Origin: Magicicada cassinii
Taxonomy: Eukaryota > Arthropoda > Insecta > Hemiptera > Cicadidae
Length of the DNA stretch: 21,399 nt
NCBI GenBank assembly: GCA_028571305.1
Contig: JAOXNS010244332.1
Coordinates: 1 to 21,399 of the forward strand
Direction: 5' to 3'
Of the stretch, positions 9,879 through 19,016 are shown one piece after another; positions within the stretch are counted from its first letter, which is position 1; each line of letters begins with the position of its first letter. A program made the translations under genes and the position numbers. Below the pieces are notes generated by a model. The model did no database searches and was not told the DNA's origin. It saw only the letters and a program-made list of their open reading frames with translations.

Positions 9879-10401
9879 TGTTACGGCATCACAGAACAAT
9901 CTACGTGTTTGTCGAATGTGCCAGAAGAATCTGGCTTTAATGTGTGTTGCCTACGTGACTGTAGACGCATTCGCGAGAGTTTTCTCGAAGGCGCCAGCCG
10001 ATCGGACTGTGTCAAGGCCGAAATTAATTACGTAGTTCACCGGACGCTAAGACACAATTTCGAACACTCTGGTCTGTGAGCGCAGGTATAAATACATGGC
10101 GGCAGCGGCCTTAGTTTTCAGTATTAGTGCAATATATTGACAGCGCGGTTCGAGAGTTATTGTCGGGCGAAATTCAAGTTGTTATTAGTTAAGTGTTGTG
10201 TTTTATAATCGGACGGTAATTGTAATACTATTGTGTTTAATTTTAATGGACATTTTTTTGTTTGATTTGTTGTAGAGACTGTGTTGTTAATTACGAACTG
10301 TCAACTGTGGAAATTAAAGCTGGTAATTAGTGACTTAATTGGTGTCTTGTACTTATTTTGCTTCCACTGTACTTACGACGATCGAGTAGACCGTCGTAAC
10401 A
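9879..10401 (+). mobile_element. Solo LTR with ATAT target duplication, probable Ty3/gypsy kin (plus orientation)
   Basis: The 523-bp unit starts TGTTACGG and ends CCGTCGTAACA. It is flanked by identical ATAT copies at 9875-9878 and 10402-10405, the usual 4-bp duplication of many Ty3/gypsy elements. Internal landmarks are a TATA box (TATAAATA, 10087-10094), an initiator-like TTTCAGT about 30 bp on (10116-10122) and a conserved ATTAAAGCTGG (10313) in the 3' part, shared with the LTR at 18560. The element is a fossil without internal genes. The intact duplication suggests it is no older than its minus-strand neighbour 69 bp away. Confidence 0.85.
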
Positions 10402-10405
10402 ATAT

Positions 10406-10560
10406 CAATACAGAAATCATCTGTATCCTGGTATAAGCCATATTCAATTTAAAAAATCAATTCAAAAGTTGTGTATAAAGAGAAATCATGCTAAATCTAT
10501 TCGTGTACAAAGAATAACAAAACAATAGGCCAGTTCTTCTATAAATTAATAAATAAATTA
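10406..10560 (+). other. Flank between solo LTR and transposase remains
   Basis: AT-rich sequence with no recognisable terminal repeat of the pogo-like element, whose 5' end should be in this direction. Confidence 0.4.
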
Positions 10561-12050
10561 TTAAACTACACAATCTATAAAGGAAGTAAAGCTTTTGGCA
10601 TTCCGTGGAGCACGTTAAATGAGTACGTAACTAAAGATTCATGTGGGAGCAACAATGAGCCAATAAATGTTATGACGGTTGCTAAACTAAAAAGAGGTCT
10701 TTCTTTTGTTTTGTCTGTTGAAATTAAATTGAAGTTGTTCAGTTACAATATACGTATGCAGGAGCTTGGATTTAGATTGTCAGTAAACCAAATTGGACAC
10801 CAAGCATTTTTACTTGCTGAAGCGTCTGGCAAGTCACATCCTTTTAACAAATAAAACAAAAATGGCTTTTAACAAACGTTACAACTTAACTTTGCGTGAG
10901 CCTGAAAACCTATCAATGCAGCGAGCATCCATGAGTCCTGTATGATGCTGAATAATTTTTATGATCAAGTATTTAAATTTTGAGTGATCTCAATATTTTT
11001 GGGAAACCTGAAAGGATTTTCAACACAGATGAAATTGTTTTATGGTTTCTCATGAAACAGGGAAAAGTCGTAAACAGTATTGGTATGAAATATGTTTATA
11101 AACGAACATTTGGAGAAAAGGGGACAACAACGACATTTCTTGGATGGTTAGTGCATCTGGGCAATCAGTGCCGCCGTTAATAACATTCAAGGGCGAGAGA
11201 ATGTTGACGCACTCCGAGAAATTATGCCTCCAGGGTCAATCTTCCGCCAATCGAAAAGGCTTGGATCGATACGAAGATTTTTGAAAACTAGTTTCTCCAC
11301 TTTTTAGACCACATTCCGGCAGGACGGCCCGTTTTATTATTAGTGGATTTGCACGCTTGTCACCTGAGCCCAGCTCTTTTCGAAAAGGCAGCAGACAACG
11401 AAATCCATGTAATAACGTTTCCATCCCACACGACGCGTTTGCTACAGCTTCTAGACGTTAGTGTTTATAAGCCTTTTAAGACAGCATTCAGGGAAGAACT
11501 GCTTAAATTAATGAAGACACCCAGGCAGGGTGGGACTTTAACAGACTAATGACACCGGCCTATTTTAAAGCATTTGTGCCTTCAAATATAATAAATGTTT
11601 TCAAAAGACGGGAACTTTTCCTATTAACCGTGATGCTGTCCCAGAAGAGATCCTTGACCTAGCAGCAGTGACTAAAGGGCACTTGAAGAAACTCAAGAAC
11701 TTGTACGGGAGAGATTAGGCACCAATCTAGACAGTATTTGCATATTAACAAAGTCGCGCAAAGACAAGAATACCTCAAAACCAGGTTCTGAAGCTTAGGT
11801 TTACTCACCAAAACAACACCGTTACACCCGAGGTTTATCTAATAGTTCTCCATACTTAAAGCAAAATCATAAGAAACGTGACTCAGATTCTCTTTAAAAA
11901 TGTGCATCGTGGTGAAGTAAATACGAAGACGATGTGAGATAGAAAAATGGAGCGACAAGGATACAATGTAACGTTTGTCGTATTTGGTTTCATTGTGCGT
12001 GCCAAAACATGAAAGACGATCAAAACTAATTCATGTGTTCTCAGTGTGAC
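10561..12050 (+). pseudogene. Decayed pogo/Tigger-type transposase (Tc1/mariner superfamily) with PHD-like C-terminus
   Basis: Pogo-type transposases cut and paste their own element using an N-terminal CENP-B-like DNA-binding part and a DDE nuclease. Visible parts in order: a psq-type helix-turn-helix remnant (KAFGIPWSTL, 10588-10617); a CENP-B-like domain (QAFLLAEASGKSHPFNK, 10801-10851, then KRYNLTLREPENLS); the first catalytic Asp in IFNTDE (Asp codon 11028-11030); VSASGQSVPPLITFKG and MPPGS; the second Asp in LLLVDLHACH (11346-11348); the third in LLQLLDVSVYKPFK (11454-11456), a D-x35-D spacing; then TGTFPINRDAVPEE; and a PHD-like end (CNVCRIWFHCAC...CSQC, 11967-12047). Stops follow the CENP-B-like part (10852) and GTLTD (11547), and one lies inside the PHD-like end. 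Frame changes occur near 10940, 11150 and 11260-11330. The usual DGH is DLH here. It is dead but nearly full length. A polyadenylation signal lies at 12229. Confidence 0.9.
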
Positions 12051-12228
12051 ATTAATAGTGACTCAGAACAAATTTTCTTGCATTATTTACTTAACCTGTG
12101 TAATATTAATTGATCGTTTTACTTTCTATTCATTGTTACTTTTCAATTTTATGTAAAATCTAATTTTACTTTTTAGTTTTTATTATTACCTACATTTGTA
12201 AAGATTTTTTTTTATTTTATATTTGTAT

Positions 12229-12234
12229 AATAAA
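12229..12234 (+). terminator. Polyadenylation signal AATAAA of the transposase gene
   Basis: AATAAA lies about 180 bp after the PHD-like end of the transposase in AT-rich sequence. This is a plausible 3' end for the old transposon transcript, but AATAAA is common by chance in such DNA. Confidence 0.3.
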
Positions 12235-12325
12235 ATTAATTTAATTTATAATCCTAAAACAGAAAACAAACAAACAAACGAGCAAACAAACAAAATATCA
12301 AAAGCAATTCAAACTTAACATTATT

Positions 12326-12455
12326 AGGCAAAATCGTGATGTCACGAGTACGTCTGACGTATCACGAGATTGCCTCAATCCAGGTAAAGTCGTGGTGTAA
12401 CGAGTATAGCGGGATGTTGTCACGAGATTACCTGGAATATCACGAGATTACCAGG
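12326..12455. repeat. Cluster of TCACGAGATTACC palindromes, possible subterminal repeats of the pogo-like element
   Basis: Two imperfect palindromes lie side by side. The first pairs AGGCAAAATCGTGAT (12326-12340) with ATCACGAGATTGCCT (12361-12375). The second pairs CCAGGTAAAGTCGTG (12380-12394) with CACGAGATTACCTGG (12421-12435). Each pairs at 13 of 15 positions. A single ATCACGAGATTACCAGG follows (12439-12455), and a seventh related word, TATCACGAGTTTACCC, lies at 12634-12649. The cluster starts about 280 bp after the transposase's last domain. Subterminal inverted repeats that bind transposase are known in many DNA transposons. No matching word was found on the 5' side, so the assignment is inference. 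Confidence 0.55.
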
Positions 12456-12702
12456 CAAAAACTTTGTTTAGAAATTGAATTAAAATAAATATAATACGTA
12501 GTTTTTATCGAAAAACGTTTAGTGCAATAAAGTCGTAGAAAACAATTTTCCCAAAGAAAAACAGTTTAAGCATTTTAAAAAAGAAAAAATAATTTAAAAT
12601 TTTTGATTGGCACAATTGGTATTTTTATATTTTATCACGAGTTTACCCAAGTTTACCATATAATTAAACATTAAACAAACAGTTACAGTTAATGTAGATT
12701 AC
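12456..12702. other. AT-rich DNA, possibly the transposon's 3' end
   Basis: No gene. It contains the outlying TATCACGAGTTTACCC word (12634-12649). The pogo-like element may end here, but no TA-flanked terminus could be fixed. Confidence 0.35.
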
Positions 12703-12797
12703 TGTTATCTACGTGTCCATCTAATGTTTCAACTGTATCACTCCTTAAATTAAAATCCAAATTTCTATTTAATTGTCAAAATATTTAATATGGATAT
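12703..12797 (+). repeat. Dispersed repeat, copy A (interrupted by an LTR)
   Basis: About 95 bp resemble 16472-16566 at roughly 80-85 percent by eye. They share the 25-bp run from 12728 (TTTCAACTGTATCACTCC and on) and the ending TCTATTTAATTGTC...ATATTTAATATG. Copy A stops at ATAT, directly against the LTR remnant at 12798. The family is unknown to me; its upstream limit in both copies is near GTTATCTA. Confidence 0.8.
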
Positions 12798-12870
12798 TTT
12801 TACGACGGTATCTTTGATCGTCGTATGGTACGGTGGAAAACAAAATACAAGACACCAATGTAACACTTCG
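12798..12870 (-). mobile_element. Fragment of the same LTR family
   Basis: From ACGACGG to GACACCAATG this segment follows the LTR at 18560 closely, with shared words GATCG, CGTATGGTAC, GTGGAAAAC and GACACCAATG. It represents the 3' end of a minus-oriented LTR. The rest is lost or too diverged to see. ATAT (12794-12797) precedes it, the same target word as at the other copies. A broken fossil. Confidence 0.75.
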
Positions 12871-12956
12871 GTCTTCTGTCTTTTTACCATCATTCAAATC
12901 GTTGTGGCGCTGTTGACTTCTTAAGCAGTATGAGATTAACAATTTAACGACGGCAA

Positions 12957-12959
12957 GCA

Positions 12960-13000
<41 letters not shown>

Positions 13001-13004
13001 ACAC
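12957..13004. repeat. (CA)n microsatellite with GC-rich start
   Basis: After GCACGCG, about 15 CA units run to 12993, then AA and a further four to five units. The minus frame at 12769-13002 beginning with Val-Cys repeats is an artefact. Confidence 0.95.
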
Positions 13005-14220
13005 TTCCAAGTTACTGTGATAACAATAAATGTTAATTCTAACAAGAAATTACGCTTGTGTGGTCAGCAGTAACGATGAATAAATTAAGCCACGAACAGA
13101 TATGACATAGATTCGCGAAGTACTGATGAAAGGGATGCGGTTGGCCCTCGAACTGGTTCTGTAGAATTAAAATAAGTTCACTGAAGAATGATATTTAAAT
13201 AAGCTATGCCTATATTTATTTATTTTAAGAACGGTGAATGGAAGTGTAGTGAAATTTGTGAAATACGTATACAAACAAAAGGAGGCGCGCACGTGTACTT
13301 ACATACACGTATATTCTACAAATGTATCAAAATGTTAATAACGATAACTTTTTAGTATTTGTCGAAACTCGCTTCAGTTTTTGGAGTAGTAGTTTTGTAT
13401 TACTGTCGACCCTTGTCAAACGTTTATAAAAGAACCAAATAATATAGAAGACGAATGAAATGAAACTGTACAAAACCTAAGACGGAGGCTTACAAAAGTC
13501 TGGGTCTGATCAGAGAAAAAGAAAACCTAGTAGCATACAGCGCTCGTTTCAAGTGGAGCGTAAGAAAAATAATTACGTCTGAACTACTGTTGAATGGGAT
13601 TTTCATTAGAACTTTCTATCATATGGGATTCATACGGACTTTCTATCATATAAAGATACCTTACAGTTTTTTTCTGTGTCTGTCAGAGATAATCATCATC
13701 AGCTGTGTAAGACGAAAACTTTACAGTTATATTAGGTCTTACAGTTTTAATGTTGTAGCAACTAGGCCTACACTAATTAATTTTTCATCAAAATACAAAA
13801 CGTGTTTTCACGCGGGCGTGCGGGTGTATGGTTATTTATAGAATTTAATATACTGTTATCTACTATGAGTAGACATTAATATTGCCTGCTGCAGTCTTGC
13901 GCAGAATGTGTTAAACTCTTTTACTTATCGTGAGGTCAAAGATAGGCCTATATATGTACATTGTAATGTTTCATCAGTTTTATTAATCTCAAGCTTGAAT
14001 ACTCATCCAAAATTTATTATGCGTTATTAAGAACTATGAATAATAATACAAATAATTTCTCAAGTATAGCCTACTAAATACTTTAAATATATACTTTAAA
14101 TAGTTGATTTAAAATACACGTCGAAGCATTGGTCCGTTCACATGAACATACATTATCATTGTCGTACAAAAGGAGAAACATTATGTACAATTTTTGTCAA
14201 ACATGAAGGACGTTTGAGAA
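13005..14220. other. AT-rich noncoding DNA with small repeats
   Basis: No gene is recognised. A short tandem duplication lies at 13596-13651 (29- and 27-bp units sharing GGGATT and ACTTTCTATCATAT). A 7-bp stem ACGTGTA/TACACGT lies at 13291-13310. TAGGCCTA occurs at 13763-13770 and 13943-13950. The 83-codon frame at 13590-13841 spans the duplication and has no known domain. Confidence 0.5.
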
Positions 14221-14221
14221 A

Positions 14222-14332
14222 GATCTATGCTGTTTGTAGATCATTTGACCTAAATTTAAAGTTTAATGTTTAGATCTTATTTAAAGTTTGATCTAAATCA
14301 TTTGATCAGTTTGTAGATCATTTGATCAGTTA
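14222..14332. repeat. Cluster of GATCATTTGATC-type local repeats
   Basis: GTTTGTAGATCATTTGA occurs at 14232-14248 and again at 14309-14325. ATCATTTGATCAGTT occurs at 14298-14312 and 14318-14332, 20 bp apart. TTTAAAGTTT occurs twice between them. The mix of short direct and inverted copies suggests local slippage duplication. Confidence 0.7.
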
Positions 14333-16267
14333 TTTAACTGACGCGCATCGCGATTACATCAACAATACCTCAGAGAAGACCAGAACAACTTATTATCTTG
14401 CTTTAAAACTTTACTGAATTATTTACGAATTATGACCAACATGCATAAATGAATTAAGAGCAACATCTCAATCTAATACATAAATGAATGAAGTATGTGC
14501 TCTTCTTGTTTGTTAAAAACAACGTCATCTGTCTCTGACAATATTTGCAATTTCCGCATGGTTGCCAACTCTTTTTTCCCCCGTCATTTGTATATGGCGT
14601 CTATCTAGCCTTTACAACCTTAAGGTAACAATACAGTCGCAATAATAACTTTATTCAAAACTAACTAAAAATATCCTACTTAAATTCTGAAATTTATCGT
14701 ATCGGTTAGCTAAATGCGTTAGTTAAATTTAAAGTATGTTTTTAAAGTTATTTAACAAAAGAAAGTTGCTAACTTCACGTCGTGTTATCGCGATGAATTG
14801 GAAGTGGTGATTACTCTGACAGATCTATACGAAGAGCGTTAAACGCACAGTAGCACAGTACCTTTTGAAAGTATCTGACCTTCTAACATAGTACTAGTAT
14901 ATACTGGTATGTGCGAAGTGTGAGGGAGTAAGAGAGAGTATGGGGAGAAACACAGACAGATGGGTGGAGGGAGACAAATATATAGACACAATGAAGAAAT
15001 CTAATAAAATATTTATATCTAGAGGCAGAGTAGAATTTCGAAGTTTTTCTACGCTAATCACTGTAGTAACCGTAATCGACTATAAAAATTTTAATTATTT
15101 GTTATATAAGGCGTACTGCTTAGTACTTAAAGCGGACAAAATGTGTACGTAGTGTAGGTTTAATTTCTTTTAATGTCAATAAAAGTAAATTTGTTCTTAC
15201 CAAATTTACACAAGTTGAAAAAATATGTTGGTCTGTCATAATAAACATTGGCAACTCACGGTGGCTGAAAAATGAAAACGTCTTCGAATGAATTTAGCTC
15301 GTGTAGTGACTTCAGTTTTACAAAGAAAAACCTTTGGAAATACATCAAAACAAGTGTTTTATACAGAGGTGTGCTGTGTTTTATATATTTATACATAGTC
15401 TATATACAAAAACTATATATTTTTTTTCATTATTGTATGATATAGAAAAGATACTTTGATTTTTCACAGACATTTTTATGACAGACAAAGTGAAAGATGT
15501 ATATGAAAAGACATTTAGATCCTGTAGACCATGCTACGGAATGAAACTGGATTTGTATCTCCTCATTAATTCTATACGTAGTGTCAATTGTGGTAGAAGG
15601 ACAACATTCAAAGGAAATGAGAACATAAGCTAATCCATCTCTGCTCTTTCTGTTTCAATAATCGATGACTGGTTAAAGCACTGATAACTTCAAATGTTGA
15701 GACGTTTGTTTCATGTTTTGACAATAAGTTCTAATACTTTACACAAACACACAGACGCATATACTTTGAAAAAAAATATTGTTACTATTACTATGCAGTA
15801 GGAAGAATTACACGAGACAACAACTTCCTGTCAACTTATTTTAAACGGAAGCTCCGACTACATTCACAAAAGCAATATTACAAAACTGTATTGCTAAAAA
15901 AATAAATTCCTAAACGTAATTAAATTCATTTATTAGGAAAGATTTTATCTGGGACACAAAAGGATATGAAAACAATTCTGGACACTGTCTTGCATGCAGG
16001 CGATATAGCTCATTTTGTCATAAGTAAAGGCAATCTGACATGGAAACTTCGGTTTCACGAAGTAGGTCTATTGGAAGAAGACCAGCTGTAGGTGTACATA
16101 AATAAAAAAATCTTACGCTATTTTTAGGAAAAGGTCCAGTAAGTATAAAGATGATGGCAAACAACAATCGATGGTATAAAGCATTTTAGAAGTAATATTT
16201 TCTACAGTCTTTATAAGGGTAAAATAAATTCGGTCAATGAGGTTGTACATTTGGAGTGATAAGCTAG
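14333..16267. other. AT-rich noncoding DNA
   Basis: No gene, RNA or element is recognised over about 1.9 kb. A moderately GC-richer patch at 14520-14620 contains CATGGTTGCCAACTC without further meaning to me. The plus frame at 14940-15152 and the minus frame at 16113-16346 have no recognisable domains. Confidence 0.5.
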
Positions 16268-16440
16268 ACCGAAGAATTAAAGAGTAAAATGATAAAAATT
16301 TACAAATCAATTGTAGCACCGGTGCTTTTGTACGGGTCTGAAACATGGCTGCTGAGTGGAAACACGTGAGATAATGGTATCACGAAAGATTAGGAGTGGG
16401 GTATTTAGACAAGTTTAAGTGTACGCGGAGTTTGGGGGAA
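16268..16440 (+). mobile_element. LINE reverse-transcriptase fragment
   Basis: The plus strand reads RRELKSKMIKIYKSIVAP and then VLLYGSETWLLSGNT before a stop at 16367-16369. This is the region just after the polymerase core, as in the LINE at 4937-5420, and similar to 'IYKTIVKPVLLYGSETW' forms in insect LINEs. In another frame, IMVSRKIRSGVFR (from about 16373) may continue the family sequence (ERKILRRIFG). Neither the 3' tail nor the catalytic core is seen, so this is a short internal relic. The dispersed repeat copy B follows within about 30 bp. Confidence 0.75.
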
Positions 16441-16471
16441 AAAGGCGCAGCTACCGAGATAGTCATGTTAT

Positions 16472-16566
16472 AGTTATCTATATGCGCATCTAACATTTCA
16501 ACTGTATCACTCCTTAAATTTCAAAGTTAATTTTCTATTTAATTGTCTAAATATTTAATATGCATA
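16472..16566 (+). repeat. Dispersed repeat, copy B (uninterrupted)
   Basis: Counterpart of 12703-12797. Here the similarity runs through the point where copy A meets the LTR: copy A ends ATGGATAT, copy B reads ATGCATATATGTGC. Copy B therefore represents the site before LTR insertion. No reading frame and no known family. Confidence 0.8.
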
Positions 16567-16969
16567 TATGTGCACATTAAAGGTTTTTCTTTCCTTGTGC
16601 CAATTTTCAATGTATGTACGTAATTTAAAATTTAAAACTGTTTGTTTAAACATATACGATATTTGTTCTTACTCTAATTAAGAAATTAATTTATAATGAG
16701 ATCTAAGGCTATGGGAAACAGAAATCATAAAATTGTTATTAGTCTCGTAATGTTAAACAGTAAAGCAAGGAACGTCACATTGGTTAGCAATGAATCGGCG
16801 CAAACACGTGTAGACGCGTACAAATGAGATTGTAATGTAGCCTATTTACGTTTCTATTAATACAAAACTCTGTAAGCTGCTTTTTATTAGAGCCGCCTTA
16901 AATACATAGAAGCTGTAAGCTCTATAATAGAGAAACACCTAGCTTTGGACTATAGTTAAATTCTAAGAA
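16567..16969. other. AT-rich noncoding DNA
   Basis: Nothing recognisable in this stretch. Confidence 0.5.
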
Positions 16970-17232
16970 TAATGAAACGCAGAATTCATCGCAAAGTCTC
17001 TAAGGCACTATGAGATATCGAAATTAGGAGAACGAAAGTTACTATTGAAGCCTAGCGCTTGTGCCGTGGGGAAAATTACTTCAGTTAAAGATTAGCAAGG
17101 ATCACAAGAGACACGTAATAATAGAAACTTTGTTTCTTGTACGCGGCCATGTGTACTTTGAACATGTGTTTCCATTAACTTGTTTCACTCACAAAGTTTT
17201 AGAGACTTTGCGATATTAATATCCTTTCATCT
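16970..17232. repeat. Inverted-repeat pair, about 260-bp unit
   Basis: ATCGCAAAGTCTCTAA at 16988-17003 is perfectly inverted at 17199-17214. Weaker inverted agreement extends outward to ATGAAA (16972-16977), matched by TTTCAT at 17225-17230, and inward to CACTATGAG, matched by CTCACAAAGT. The 195-bp interior has no gene. It may be a foldback or MITE-like relic; no target duplication was found. Confidence 0.6.
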
Positions 17233-18069
17233 TCAGACGCAAGCATATTTAATACACTCTCTCTGCCGTAGTAAAAGTATGATGACTTATATACAATTTT
17301 TTTACCTAACCACCTGAGACACAGTAGAAGAAACACAGGTTTAACGATATTTTATGTCTATTTATAATTTATCTGTGGTAACTTACAGTTACTGTATATG
17401 GAGCGAACGCACGTATCAGGCTGAATCTGATAGGAATGGTGAAATATAACGTCATGCGTAAATGGGTATCAGATGGTGTATAGCCTAATGTGCGTGTTGA
17501 CACAAAGAAAACACTGGTTCATTGGCTTGACGTGTAAACACGATAGATGATATATGCCGCTCCAGGACGTCCAAGTAGGCCTTAAATAGCATCACAACTG
17601 CATTGTTTATCTGTTTATAATGTTTCTAACATAGGCGTAAGTGTGGGCGATAAGCAAGGGAACCTGTCAGACCCATTAATGGCGTCGCAGACACAGTGAC
17701 ATTTTGCTCCCACGAAAAAAAAATAATAATAATACAAATATATCTGGTTATGATAGGTAATACTATTGAAACAGCGTAATATTAAAAAAATTATAAAAAA
17801 TATATTCTTGTACGAAAAGTTTTATTATTATTAATAAAGATATAAAAATGTATATAGAATAAAAACTATAAAAGAATAATTGAACAAATATGTATGTAAT
17901 AATAATAAATTACACTAAAATCACAAAACTTACTATTAATTTCATTAGGACGACACTTCGCGACATGATCTGTTTACATTTTTGGAGTTGTTAGTTGTCT
18001 TCGTATAATATACATACAAATCTGTAAGTTATATAAATAATTATAATTTTGCTGAATCATAAAACTGAA
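17233..18069. other. AT-rich noncoding DNA
   Basis: No gene is recognised. 17400-17720 is slightly richer in G+C but has no open frame of note. 17715-17940 is nearly pure A/T with ATT and AAT runs. Confidence 0.5.
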
Positions 18070-18234
18070 GGAAAGTTGATGGGGGAAAAAAAGAGGACGA
18101 CCAAGAGCAGCGTTCTTCAAAGAAATGGGAAAGGAGACAAACTTTCATTCGTACTGCGATTTGAAGAGGAGAATGATGGAGAGAGAGACGTGGCTAACTC
18201 GACAAGGCATGACTTTAGATGATGATGATGATGG
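18070..18234 (+). mobile_element. 3' end of a LINE with (GAT)n tail
   Basis: In one frame the plus strand reads GKKRGRPRAAFFKEMGKE, then LKRRMMERETWLTRQGM, running straight into five GAT repeats (18218-18234). The basic GRPR block followed by a W-x4-GM end is the typical C-terminal tail of this LINE type. The (GAT)n is the microsatellite-like 3' terminus. A stop precedes the piece (18075-18077). Everything upstream, including the polymerase, is missing, consistent with a severely 5'-truncated insertion. The tail type matches the GAC/GAT tail of the LINE at 4937. Confidence 0.8.
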
Positions 18235-18559
18235 TATTATGAAAATCTTATATTGAAAGTTAAAAGTTGCCAAACACAAAAGTACATACGATACGTTGTA
18301 TTGTAAGACGGGTTTGAAATACTGTTTTCGTGTTAGACGTGAATCGTAGACGATGTTTGAAAAAGATGATCGTGTATTCGACTCACGTGAATTTTAAGCG
18401 TTTATTAATAGATTTTTTGTTTCAAGCTTATTTGCTAACTTTAATATTTTCAGTTTATTTAGACAATCTTTTTATTGGTATGTGTGCTACATTACGTATA
18501 TTTTCTCAGTTATATTATCTAAAAATGTTTGTTAATATAATTCGTATGTGACGAGTATA
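18235..18559. other. AT-rich noncoding DNA before the fourth LTR
   Basis: No gene is recognised. A 73-codon frame (18330-18551) is hydrophobic but low-complexity in composition and matches no family I know. Confidence 0.45.
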
Positions 18560-19016
18560 TGTAACGACGGTCTCGCTGATCGACGTATGGTACTGTGGAA
18601 AACGTAATACAGGACACCAATGCAGTAACTAATATCCAGCTTTAATTATCACAGTTAGTAATTTGTAATCAACAAAATAGTCTCTTACAACAATTCAAGT
18701 AAAATTTGTCCACACGGAATAATAATGTCAGTTATAAAGAATTCTGCACTAATTATAACAGAACAACACTTTGCCGCACTTGTGTAAATCACCACTCGAT
18801 CCGGGCTAAGGGAAATCGCTCAACGCAACTGCGGCGACTGCTATGGCATTATATACGTAGCGCACGTGGTCTAGACTCTTTCCTCCTTACTTTATTGCTG
18901 ACGCTAATGTGTATTTCAAGAATCTGGAACATATTTAAACGCTGTACACTAGCAGGCGGTACGAGTGGAAGGAAGTTCTCGGCTGTTCACCGCGGTTCGA
19001 TACGCTTCTCGTTACA
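18560..19016 (-). mobile_element. Solo LTR of the same family (minus orientation)
   Basis: Read on the minus strand the unit begins TGTAACGAG and ends CCGTCGTTACA (457 bp). It carries a TATA-like box (18856-18848) and cap-region words such as GCAGTTG. Its 3' part (ATTAAAGCTGG, GGTGTCCTGTATT, TTTTCCAC, GTACCATACG) matches the LTRs at 9879 and 12798. Flanking words (TATA before, TTAA after) do not form a clean duplication, which suggests greater age or a shifted edge. No internal region is present; it is a fossil. The 104-codon plus frame inside it (18706-19020) is a by-product of its higher G+C. Confidence 0.75.

Noticed and set aside
9319-10401. A single DNA transposon with 15-bp terminal inverted repeats
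   Set aside because: Each half has complete LTR ends, a promoter and its own flanking duplication, so two solo LTRs fit better.
12943-12953. Second LTR edge (TTTAACGACGG)
   Set aside because: Only the terminal word matches; the following sequence is microsatellite and cannot be aligned to the family.
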